A stretch of 22,128 bases of DNA, from NCBI GenBank assembly GCA_034698045.1, contig JAQGAU010000997.1:1-22128 (forward strand). The letters are read 5' to 3'. A program made the position numbers and the translations under genes. Shown here piece by piece: positions 1 to 9,747 of this stretch (its first letter is position 1; each line of letters opens with the position of its first letter). The notes under the pieces were generated by a model. The model was not told the origin of the DNA, searched no databases, and saw nothing but the letters and a program-made list of their open reading frames with translations. The DNA is from Paramacrobiotus richtersi. Taxonomy: Eukaryota > Tardigrada > Eutardigrada > Parachela > Macrobiotidae.

Positions 1-353
1 TCATAAGGCAAGAAATATCAAGCAGATCGTAACGGTCAGGTACAAGGAACGGGATGGCATGCGCCATACCTACAGCAGTATGTACATAAACTTTGTGCAA
101 TCACTAAAAAGAACACATTTCCCGTTTTTTCTTAGCAAGTACAAAAATGGAAAGGAATTTCGAATACCTTTTCAGAGCAAAAAATGCTGCATTTAATTGC
201 TTAAATTCTTATCGATGATACAACCCGGGGAAGTCTTCGGAAAATGTGAGCCAAAACGGCGTGGTGCTGTTTCAGAGCTACATATCCTAATAACTAGCCA
301 TTTTTGCTTTTCGAACACTGTAGATCGCTAATTTCTTCCGACTGTATTGTCAG
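1..353. other. Unassigned sequence upstream of the first visible IFT172 exon
   Basis: This stretch ends with an acceptor (TAG/CAG-type, CAG at 351-353) that feeds the exon at 354, so at least its right part is an intron of IFT172. I looked for the preceding IFT172 WD40 exons in all three plus frames and found no match. One plus frame (2-193) is free of stops for 64 codons but has no resemblance to IFT172 or to anything else I recognise. The missing amino-terminal exons probably lie before the window. Confidence 0.5.
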
Positions 354-3300
354 GTACGATTTGCTTCCGGCAACAAAAACTCCGATACCTTGCATCAAAC
401 CGACATTCCAGTAATGCAGATGTTAGCCAAGTAAGTTGCTAACTTTCCGTTATACAGATTCAAATAACAGTATCCTGGTTATCCTCACAAAACTTCAAAA
501 TTCCCTCATTTTTCGTTGTTTTTCCAGTCCGTCCGGTACCGTGTTAGTTTCCGCCCACACCGACGGCTCCATTTACACATACGTTCTTGACAACGAGACA
601 TTTCAACATCCCAAAAAGATCCTAACATCGCCACGTCCCGTTAACTGCGTGACACTGGCCGGCGATTCTCTGCTGATTGGAACGGCCGACAGTGTGGTGT
701 CCGTTTATGACCTAACAGGGAAGCGTCTACAAGAAATTGCCAGTGCTTCGCAAGAAAAAGGCTCACAACCGACAACAGCGGCATCAGCTCCCAATGGGCA
801 GTATGTGGTGTTTGCTGCGTTCAATCGGCTGCGGTTGTTCAATTTTGTCTCGCGAAAAGGGGTCTGGGTAGAAAATGCCCCGATTCTTGTGGAAAATATG
901 TACATGGTGCCGTCATTGTGCTGGAAGAAGGACGGCACGAAACTACTTGCCGTAAGTATTCATAGAAGGTAGAACAACTTTCTCCATTCACAGACGATAC
1001 TGCAATGCATAAGTATCTATGCATTTGTAGATTAACGTCAAAATTAATGCTTCTTTTGCCATTTTTGATGTTTGCAAAAACTAGTTAAGTGACCACATTG
1101 TTAAACTTTTTTTAGTCGTCGCTATTCGGAGCTGTTGATATGTTCGACTGTGCTCTGCGGAAACGCCTAACGCAGGATAAATACGAGATCACCCACGTAA
1201 CCGGCGACCAAGTCCTGATTCGTGATATCACTTCTGACAAGCAATATTCCTTACGAAGCGAATCAGGCGCTGGCATCAATAAAGTGGCCGTCCTTAAAGA
1301 CTTTCCTTTGGCCGTAGCCAGCACTTCGACGCATTTACTGCTGATGAGTATGGAAGACGGCGCCACAAGCGAGGCAAGTGCAAGACGTTTGGTAAAAGCA
1401 TACATTTCCTTAACTGGATTCTTTCTAGGTTTCGTGGAACTGGAAATCTGGAGCTGAGAAACCCAGCTTCCATCTGGATGGTCACGGTTGTGTTGTCTAT
1501 TACGACAACAAATTGTCTGTGATCGAACTCTGGCGCAACGAAGTTCTTGTCTCCGTTCAAACGCCAAACTTCTACAGCCGCTTCTTCAGTTTACAAATGA
1601 ACAGTAACCCGAAAGTCTTTGCCTGCCTTCCCAATAGAAAGACACTCCGAGTGACGGATCTGAATCGGCAGCAGACGATCGCCACAATGAAGCATGAAGT
1701 AGATCTGGATTGGATTACGCTGAATAATGCCGGTTCGGTGGTTGTTATACGGGATGTACGGTTCTCGTTGATGCTGTTCTTTGTTGCGAGCAAGGACAAA
1801 AGGGTTCTCTGTCAGAAATCGATGTTTGTCGAGTTGGTACAGGGTACGGATACGTTGGTGGCGCAAGAAGGGGAGTTTTTACGGGTGTGGTCGAATATCT
1901 CCGATGGGAATGATGGGATGACTGAACAGAAGAAACCAATCGAGGTACAAATGACCTTTACATGTGACACGTATTTTATTCAGTTGCACGCTTGACCGAA
2001 TTGTTGCTCATTGCGTTTAAGGGAAAAATCACCGAAATCATCCAGCGAAGCGGGCAAGTAGTCGTACAAGCACAGCATGGCGACGAAGTTATCAGTCACG
2101 TCTTGGAAGACGACACCGGTCAGTTCGAAAATGCCGTTAAAAGAATGGATCTGGATCGAGCATTTGCTTATTGGAATGCCACACCAGAGTCTCCGATGAA
2201 AGACACGAATTTTCAAACTCTCGTCATCAAGTGTCTTGATAACCGAAATTTCCAGTTGGCAGAAAGGCTATTCGCGGCCCGAAAGGATCCTCGCGAAAAA
2301 GATGTGAAAGACTTGGTAGCACGAACTCAAAGTTTGCAGAAAGAACATAAGCGTCCGTTGGAAGAGATTCTGGGACACTACACTGTAAAGTAAGCCAACA
2401 AGGAAATCGAATAAATTCTGCACTAAACGAAACAAAATTGTTTGGGCTGAGATAAAAAACGAGCATACAGCAAAAACTTATAAGATTCCTATCTCCGCAA
2501 ATTGTTCGTTTTGAGTCCCTTGGATGTCACTGCAGCAGGAATAACTGATCATCCACGTGTGAAATTTAAACTGTTAATAAATTTCGCAGGGCAAACATCG
2601 AACGTTTAAAGGGTGACTTTTCCGCAGCAGAAAAGATTCTACTTGCCCAGCGTGACCACAAACGCGCAATCGTCATGCACAGCAACGCGGAAAACTACGT
2701 TCGGGCTTTGCAAGTGGCCCAAGAGCACGAGCCGAGCCTCGTACCCGATTTGGTGACCAAATACCAAACCCAGCTGATTAGGGAAAACAAAGTGGGACCC
2801 TTGGGGCAAATTCTTGCCTACACCGGTCATCTGGGTGAAGCGGCAAATTTATACTTAGCCCCGCCGTTTAAACCCTTGGACGCTTATCGTCTGGTATCTG
2901 GCTATCCTGAAATCGTCAAAACGGCGGAAGGAAAAATACTGATGGATCAGTTAGTCCCCGTGCTGCAAAAAAGTGGACTGTGGGAAATGGTCGGAAGGGT
3001 GTTGGAGCTCCGGGATGATGTGGACGGCGCGTTGGAGGCCTATCGTAAAGGTCATGCTTATGAACATGGTATGTGCTTGATGATAACGTTAACCGTCGAA
3101 CAAGGTTGAATTCTTTGACTACAGTCAATAGGGCTGTAACTTTCGGTCTTGCTCTCTCATGAACTTGACACGTCGAGTTGTTTTTCATAGCAATTGAATA
3201 TGCTCGTCAAAACAGACCGGAGCAAGTGGTGCCACTGGAAACCGAATGCGCACGCTATTTCGTCGGGATCCGCAAATGGCAAGATGCCATATCGCATTTT

Positions 3301-6300
3301 ATCGAAGGTAAATGAAGTGCAATATTATCTGAGGTTAACTATGGGATGCAATTCAAGGACGAAGTATAGCTGTAGTGTGGTTGACCTTTCGAAGTACGAA
3401 AGATTTCATGGCGATAAGAGCTGTGCGTAACACAACAAACCGTGTAAATTAGAATGGGTGACTTAACACCAAATGAAACCGAAAAAGCCTCTAATTACGT
3501 TTGCTGAAAAGAGTAATCCATCGCTGTTGACAAAGATAAACCATTGCTTCATACTAGAATATAAATATTCCAATCCTCTGATTCGAAATTTGGATAGCGC
3601 TCTAAAAGTTGTGCTAGACAACGTGTAGACGTGTGCGAAATGCAACGCGCCTGCATGATCACTGCATTTCAACGAGATCCTGATTCGCACTGCCTCATTC
3701 ACTACTTCTTTATCAGTGTTCCATTTAATATAGCTAACATGAACGTGGAAGCACTGGAAGCGGCTATCCACTGCTTGGATTTCAAAAAAGCAGCCGAAAT
3801 ACTGTCGGTTGTGGAGGATAACGCTGTCATTAAAGAGTACGGTCAACGGTTGGCGGTGCACTTCCAGGACAGAGATGAACTGCAAGTAAGTCCTGTTCTA
3901 TTAGACGGCTAACGACACCAAAGAATAGACGAATTAGTTTGCCAGCCAGAACGAAAAGCTGTTACTAAATGCTTGACTACAGGAGGCAGTGGAAATGTAC
4001 CGAAAAATCGGCAGACCCAGAGAAGCTGTCAAAATGTATCTTAGCCGAGGAAAAATCGACGAAGCCTTTGATTACGCGGAAAAGGTCATGAAGAGTAATG
4101 ATCTAAATGATACATTTCGCAACGAAGCTCAAACGATGGTTTCTGCTAAACGGTACTTGGAGGCTGAAAGGTACAGTTTTTCTACTGCTGTAGACTAATT
4201 TGTCAGCACACCGACGTCAAAGATCTGTTTGAACGCTGAAACGTACTGCATTCGCAAAACACCGTAAGTTTACAATTTCAGGATCTTCGTCTTGCTACGC
4301 GATATCGACGCTGCCGTTGACATGTACATAGCAGCCGATCAGTTCCAACGAGCTATTGCACTTGTTCGAACCCACAAGCCGCATCTGCTTGACGAGACTC
4401 ACACGAAGATTGCCGAGGTATGGCTACATGTATCTGATCGAATAACCACATGTTCACATTTTGCCCATCGAACATACGGTAAACCGCTTATGATGAATTT
4501 TTCTTTCGTCATCTCTCGTCCAGATTTGTCGGAAAAATGGTAATCTGCGTCAAGCTGAACTGTATTATTCCAAAGCACAACGTTACAAGGAACTGGTCCA
4601 AATGTACGTGGAGGATGAGAAATGGCCAGACGCCTTTCGATCGGCACAGGAGCATATGAAAGAGATGGCCGACGACATTTTGTACTTGTGGATCAGCCGA
4701 TTAGGACTGCAAGATGGGATTGCTATATTGCGGAATCTTGGTGTGGCTAAGGAATACGTTCGGATGGCTGTTCGATCTGGGTAAACTTTAAGATTATTAA
4801 AAACGTTGAGCAGCTAAAACTGGAGACTTTCCAGGGAATTTGATAATGCATTCGCCGTGGCCAATGAAATCGCTCCAGACTTGTTACCCGAGATCTCCGT
4901 TCAGCATGCAAATGTGTTAGCGGAAAACGGGCAGCATGAAGAGGCGGAACGGGAATATCTGGCTGCTGATAATCCAAACCAAGCAGTACAAATGTACGTA
5001 ACCGTCTAAACGTCCTTTAGAACTGCGGAAATTGTATAATAACTAACAGGTACATCGATGCCGGAAAATGGTCCGAAGCCATCAGACTGACCACAGCCTA
5101 CTTTCCCGATGAGCTTCCGCAAGTTCTCATGTCCCATGCGGTGCTGTTATCTGAAAACGGACAGTACCACGAAGCCGAACGAGCGTTTTTGAATCTCAAC
5201 CGACCGGACCATGTGATTAACATGTACAAGGTAGTTAGCCGTTAACTAACGCCATCCAGCTTTTTTTTGTATTCTCAAGTGAGTGTGTGACCCTACAGAA
5301 TCAGAGTATGTGGGAGGATGCCGTCCGTGTTGCTCGCCAATATCGCCCGGCTGAAACACAGGCACTGGAGATGCAGTCAAACAAAATCGCTGCTACCCGT
5401 CCGCGAACCGGCCGTCCTGGCGATCAACTGATTCGACAAGCGCGAGCGAAGGAAGACAGTTCCGACTATGCTTCTGCCGTCAAGCTGTATCTACGATGTA
5501 AGTGTTATTTTTCCTGCGAGCCATTCACCTCAACATAACACAAACAGGCTAAGCATAGGCAATAAGAATCTAATCATTTGTGTAGATTTACAAGAAGCCA
5601 CATCGGCCGATCCCAACCAACTCGTCCGGGTCTGCTCCCGCATTCGGGAACTGGCTTCCTCTTTTCTTGGAGAACAGGATGCCAGGAATGCTCTGGAGAT
5701 CGTTGCTAACAAACTGCAGTCACTGGAACGGTTCAGTATCGCCGCTGGGATATTCTCGGAGATTGGGGAGCATGAAAAAGCCCTAGACATCTTAATGGAT
5801 GCGGGCGCCTGGGAGGATGCCCGGTCACTGGTTCTCCGACTGCAGAATGCCCAGTTAACTAAGCGACTGGATGTGCGGTATAAGGAAGCATTGCAGACAC
5901 AAGGAAACGCCGAACAGGCAAGCTTGATGATTGTATTCCCGTATAATTAGTTTACCGAAGGAATGATGAAGAAGCTGATAAGTATGAATTGGAACTGCAT
6001 TAGTTGCAGTTTCATGATCAGAAGGCGTTCACCTGAGGCTCTACCATCACATAACATAACACATTTTTCTTGGTGTTGGTTGCCCTTTCATTTGTCCCTT
6101 GCAGTTGGCGACTGTGGACGCGGCATCCGCTGTGGAAATCTACGCACGTAACGGCGAATGGGATAAGTGTCTGAAAGTGTGTGTGGAGATTCGGGATTTG
6201 AATCTGCTGGCCAAGTATCTGCAGCGGTATGCATCGATCCTACTGAATAACGGGGAAGATGTCAAAGCGCTGGAATTACTGACCAACTATGGAGCACCTG

Positions 6301-7526
6301 TGACGGATGCATCCTTGATCGCCATTTATCGACAACTGTTTTATACGTTTCTTCCTGAGACGTTTACGGATATTGCGGAAGGATTCCGCATCTGGGGTAG
6401 CGTGCGGGATCTGATCTTTTCCATGGTAAAGTACTCCTTACTGTTCCTCTATCTGATATTCAGTAACTATTGTTTTTCTTCGTCTATGGTGTTTACAGTT
6501 GAATGCCTCTTTCGTAGTAACTATCATAGATTAACAGTTTCGCTAAATTGTAATGCTGGCTATGATTGCATTAGGGCGAGAATATGCTTCGGAACAACAC
6601 CGAGATTTCCGTGGGGACAACAGCCGAGTTTGAAAAATACCTGCAAATATCAATTCTGTACGCCAATCATTATGCGATGATTTCGGAGGAAGCCACGAAA
6701 GAAATGGCGTACATGACACTACTGAGCTTACTAAGATATTCCGACGTAATCAATCCAGACAAAGCTTTCTACGATGCTGGACGCGCCGCAAAAGAGCTGA
6801 AGCTAGGCGGAACGGCGGATGTACTGCTGAATTTCTATCTGGATTGGCGGGAATGTATTGTACATCAGAATATTGGGCTGGTGGATTATGCGCAGTTTGC
6901 GGGGGCGGATATACCGGTTAACGTTAAGATTCCAAGTGATCATTCCGTTTCGGTATGTACGGAACAACAAAATACTAATCAGAAAAATTGGGTTTTTGCT
7001 GTTTGTTTGTGAATGCGAAAATAATTTGTTAGCAGATTTATATCGCTTACAGAATGAGGCGTATGAAGACGTCAAAACCTGGATCATGAAAGCGGCGCTG
7101 GACAGAAATCTGAAGTTCGAGCTAAAAAAGGACGAAAGGGGAGTTTTCGAGATTTCGTTATCAGGAGGCCGATATCCACCGTGCGTTTTAACGGGTGCGT
7201 AGAATACATTTAGATTTGTTTGTTGGGATGATGATGAACTTTTCCACAGAAAACACAGGCTATTTGATTGTCCTACAGGGTATCCAGTACTCAGCAACGG
7301 GGTGAAACTCGGCACAACCGGAAGATATGCGAGGAAGGTGGATCTTAATCGGTTTTTGCAGGCAATCCGGGTAAACTGCGCAAACATTATCTTACGAAGT
7401 ATATACGATCAATAGGGTAACGTCTCTCTTTTGCAGACTACCAGAAGCGAGAAACTGGAGGACGTTCGTCGGTTTCTGGTCAAATGGTGTGGAGCAGCTG
7501 CTGAACTAAATTATGCTTTTGTTTAA
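354..7526 (+). CDS. IFT172: Intraflagellar transport protein 172 (IFT-B complex), 5'-partial, 20 exons
   Basis: IFT172 is the large peripheral IFT-B subunit that moves cargo along cilia and helps switch trains at the tip. Exons by my reading: 354-430, 528-951, 1116-1373, 1429-1944, 2022-2389, 2590-3068, 3191-3307, 3734-3885, 3983-4170, 4282-4417, 4524-4780, 4835-4993, 5050-5230, 5299-5497, 5586-5917, 6105-6425, 6575-6952, 7053-7194, 7279-7370, 7437-7526. They join in phase to 1621 residues plus TAA. The first ~420 visible residues are WD40 beta-propeller (SAHTDGSIYTY, FDCALRKR). From about 550 on come TPR-like helical repeats (EAVEMYRKIGRPREAVKMYL). The C-terminus (GYPVLSNG ... VKWCG ... NYAFV) matches the family end. 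About the first 170-180 residues are missing. Two introns (1374-1428 and 5918-6104) start with GC. The exon 4/5 junction is the least certain: the acceptor at 2021 keeps phase, while the nearer AG at 1983 does not. Confidence 0.95.
1374..1428 (+). other. GC-AG intron 3 of IFT172
   Basis: The donor reads GAG/GCAAGT and the acceptor TTTCTAG. Splicing here joins Ser-Glu to Val-Ser-Trp in phase 0 and restores alignment to the family. GCAAGT is the usual context of the minor GC-AG class, which is still handled by the major spliceosome. Confidence 0.8.
5918..6104 (+). other. GC-AG intron 15 of IFT172
   Basis: The donor reads CAG/GCAAGC and the acceptor CCCTTGCAG. It joins the end of the exon coding ...QTQGNAEQ to LATVDAASAVEIY in phase 0, as the family alignment requires. 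No GT donor with the right phase is nearby. Confidence 0.8.
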
Positions 7527-7989
7527 TACAAATTGGTTTGAGTGGTAACATTCAGGACTGACCTTTTCTTCAAGTATATTTCGTATTGAACGTTGTAGTG
7601 ACATCTGACCTAATTGTCTATATGCGCACAGTAACTTGATACACTGGCAAAGAAGAAACTTTAATCATAATTGCAATTGGCACATTACAACGAGTAATTA
7701 CAAGATTTAAGCCGAAAGTAAGGGATCGATACTTTAGTTAGAAAACCAGCTAAATTACCGGAAACTGCTTCGAAATACAATCGAAACTGGGCTGAATAGG
7801 ACCTTAGGGTAATCAAAAATAGCTACACATTTTGGATGTGGGCACGGTACTCCGTTTCTACGCCATTAAAATAAGAGCAAAATTATAACCGGAAAGGTCA
7901 ACAGGTCGTAATAAGCCGTCATAATTCACCCGCCGAAGGTGCTCCATTTTTACGCTTCTCAGATAGTTGCGTGATTTTCAAGAAACATG
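7527..7989. other. Convergent intergenic region between IFT172 and the GPCR gene
   Basis: These 463 bases separate two genes that converge, so they hold both 3' untranslated regions. No canonical AATAAA is present on the plus strand. ATTAAA-like signals occur at about 7865 (plus) and 7660 (minus reading). No RNA gene or ORF stands out. Confidence 0.5.
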
Positions 7990-8988
7990 CTACTTTGACC
8001 TAACACACCACATCTTAAAAACCCGAGACAGGTAACGCTGCATACTGTTGACACTTAAACAGAAGAACACCGGGTCCAATAAAGCAAGCAACGGATACAG
8101 CACAATCTCCACTTTATACAACGCTTGCAGGTTTTGCGGCGGTATGTAGATAATCAGCAGATAGTAAACCGTGCTCGGCATCCAGAAAATGACCGTACCG
8201 GCTGTTAGTAGCGTCAGAAGAATGAAAGGTCCGGATATGTTGGATCGCTTACGCATGCGAACGGCTATGACCATGCTGTCCCCATTACCGGATTGATTGC
8301 GAATCGAAGTACCCGCTTTGACCGATCGTCCTGCAGTAGGTGTTACTCTTCGTCGCAGATGCTTCCACAGTAAGAAAGGGTAAGAAAAAGGGATAAACAA
8401 CTTCGGCACGATAAATACCAAAGCTGTTGTGAATGTTGACCATGCCACTGGGAGCTTGGCATTCAATCTGCAGCCAGTTCCCAACGGCAGCCGATAATAC
8501 AGAGCGTCACGTATAAAGCCGGGTAGCAACAGCACATGAATGTACAGTGTGATCATCCCGCAGAACAGCCATGCAGCTGTGGTGGTATGACGCGTTCTAT
8601 ACGACACTGGAGAAAAGAGTGCCCAGGCGCGATTAATACTAATCAGAACGTGGGTATGGATTCCAACGGCTGCTATGATCTGTACGCAGTAATTGTACAA
8701 TGTACACACTTCGTTCCCTAACCACCAGTTATGGTTGTAATTGGTGAGGATGTTGATTGTACCATGGAGACCAACGAACAGGATATTGCCACAGAGGAGT
8801 ACGAGCACGTAGACATTAAAGGGAATTTGCAGGCTTTTTTCTTTGATCAGAACCAGTACTGCACCGACGTTGAGGAACAAGGTGGCCGTTGTCATGCTGA
8901 TCAGTCCGATGGGCATTGCGAGAATCTCTGTCGTGAGGTTTGCTATGTCGAACAGTGAAACGTTTAGAGAATGATTGGGCATCATCAT
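7990..8988 (-). CDS. Orphan rhodopsin-like (class A) GPCR, 332 residues
   Basis: Seven hydrophobic segments lie at about residues 26-48, 58-82, 97-119, 136-156, 182-206, 254-279 and 290-312. Class A landmarks: N40 in TM1, the WW-x-G of the first outer loop (88-91), the disulphide pair C95/C173, the toggle-switch motif FWMP (268-271) and N-glycosylation sites near the N-terminus (NHS, NVS, NLT). The activation motifs are unusual: the DRY position reads NRA (119-121), NPxxY reads DPVFF (305-309), and the usual TM2 aspartate region reads CGN. I chose the ATG at 8988 because the open frame upstream contains a strong polypyrimidine tract and TTTCAG (acceptor at 9009), which suggests an intron there. 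The open frame itself continues to an ATG at 9213 (407 residues). Coding is uninterrupted from 8988. The ligand cannot be predicted. Confidence 0.85.
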   Translation of the reverse strand: MMMPNHSLNVSLFDIANLTTEILAMPIGLISMTTATLFLNVGAVLVLIKEKSLQIPFNVYVLVLLCGNILFVGLHGTINILTNYNHNWWLGNEVCTLYNYCVQIIAAVGIHTHVLISINRAWALFSPVSYRTRHTTTAAWLFCGMITLYIHVLLLPGFIRDALYYRLPLGTGCRLNAKLPVAWSTFTTALVFIVPKLFIPFSYPFLLWKHLRRRVTPTAGRSVKAGTSIRNQSGNGDSMVIAVRMRKRSNISGPFILLTLLTAGTVIFWMPSTVYYLLIIYIPPQNLQALYKVEIVLYPLLALLDPVFFCLSVNSMQRYLSRVFKMWCVRSK

Positions 8989-9213
8989 GTAGTGCTGACA
9001 ACTGCAAACTGAAAGAAGTATAAGTGCAATTGGAAAAAAAAGGAATGAACAAGTCTTGCAGACGACGGAAAGCGCAGCAACGCATGACCTTATAAAACGA
9101 ACAAACGGTGTTCGCCGGGCTTTTCGAACTGAATGCTTTGCGTGTGTGAATTGCGTAAACCTAGTATGCTCATTGCTATATACGTATATAGTACATCCGG
9201 ATACGTAGAGCAC
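8989..9213 (-). other. Open 5' extension of the GPCR frame, probably intron end or 5' leader
   Basis: The GPCR reading frame stays open for 75 more codons up to an ATG at 9213. On the minus strand this part ends with a T-rich tract, TTCTTTCAG, then TTTGCAG and TTGTCAG, typical of an intron 3' end. I read it as non-coding, but a longer N-terminus with an extra hydrophobic stretch cannot be excluded. Confidence 0.4.
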
Positions 9214-9243
9214 GCGGTTTCCGCCTTTAATTACGCGTGGATT

Positions 9244-9270
9244 CTTGGTAATTGTGTATTAATTGCCAAG
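9244..9270. repeat. Short inverted repeat (hairpin) upstream of the GPCR
   Basis: Arms CTTGGTAATT and AATTGCCAAG pair over 10 bases with one T-G wobble around a 7-nt loop. It is AT-rich and may be chance or a cruciform/transcription-factor site. Confidence 0.5.
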
Positions 9271-9665
9271 GGAGATCTATAATTACGTACATGAGCTGTC
9301 GTGCCATTCTGCTTGAACCGCGTGTAATATTGTCTACCCAGCGGTCATTATTACAGTTTGCACGAAGAGTGCCGCTGACAGTAATGTAACAGTCAAATAT
9401 AGCCGCACTCTGGAAAAAAACAGGTACAAAGGCAGACGTAGTTGTTGAGAGTTTTATTATGTGTAATCTCTTCAGGCGGATGAGAAATCAAAAGTGCGTT
9501 ATCCTTTCATGTTTCTGTATCATTTTTGCTTCATTTCATTCACGCCTACCGGCAGAACGGATACGCATAAATTTCAACCCTAAGCAGTAATCCTGGATAA
9601 CTAAGTGTGTGATCTCTAACCAGAAGAAGATGCTAGCTACTAAGGACAAGCCTTGTGAGCTTGCA

Positions 9666-9671
9666 TTTATT
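9666..9671 (-). terminator. Poly(A) signal AATAAA of the ATP13A gene
   Basis: TTTATT on the plus strand is AATAAA on the minus strand, about 80 bases after the ATP13A stop codon at 9748-9750. The position suits cleavage and polyadenylation of that transcript. Confidence 0.55.
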
Positions 9672-9747
9672 TCATTAAGCAGTGAAGAGTCAGACAAAGT
9701 GCTGTAAGACAAGCTGTGAAATCACAGCAAACATCAAAACAACGCTG

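Larger units (their letters stand above)
9214..9747. other. Intergenic region between GPCR 5' end and ATP13A 3' end
   Basis: Both flanking genes read on the minus strand, so this region holds the ATP13A 3' untranslated region (right) and the likely GPCR promoter (left). Apart from a poly(A) signal and a short hairpin listed separately, no gene is visible. Confidence 0.5.

Noticed and set aside
2-193. A 64-codon open plus frame at the left edge, considered as an upstream IFT172 exon
   Set aside because: The reading does not resemble the WD40 segment expected before residue 354, and no phase-0 donor fits the next exon.
3463-3885. A 140-codon minus-strand frame over the 426-nt IFT172 intron 7
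   Set aside because: Half is antisense to IFT172 exon 8 and the rest is AT-rich intron with no recognisable domain.
6803-7387. A 194-codon minus-strand frame at the end of IFT172
   Set aside because: It lies antisense to three well-supported IFT172 exons and has no family resemblance.
8536-8958. Plus-strand frames opposite the GPCR
   Set aside because: They are antisense to conserved membrane helices of the receptor and match nothing.
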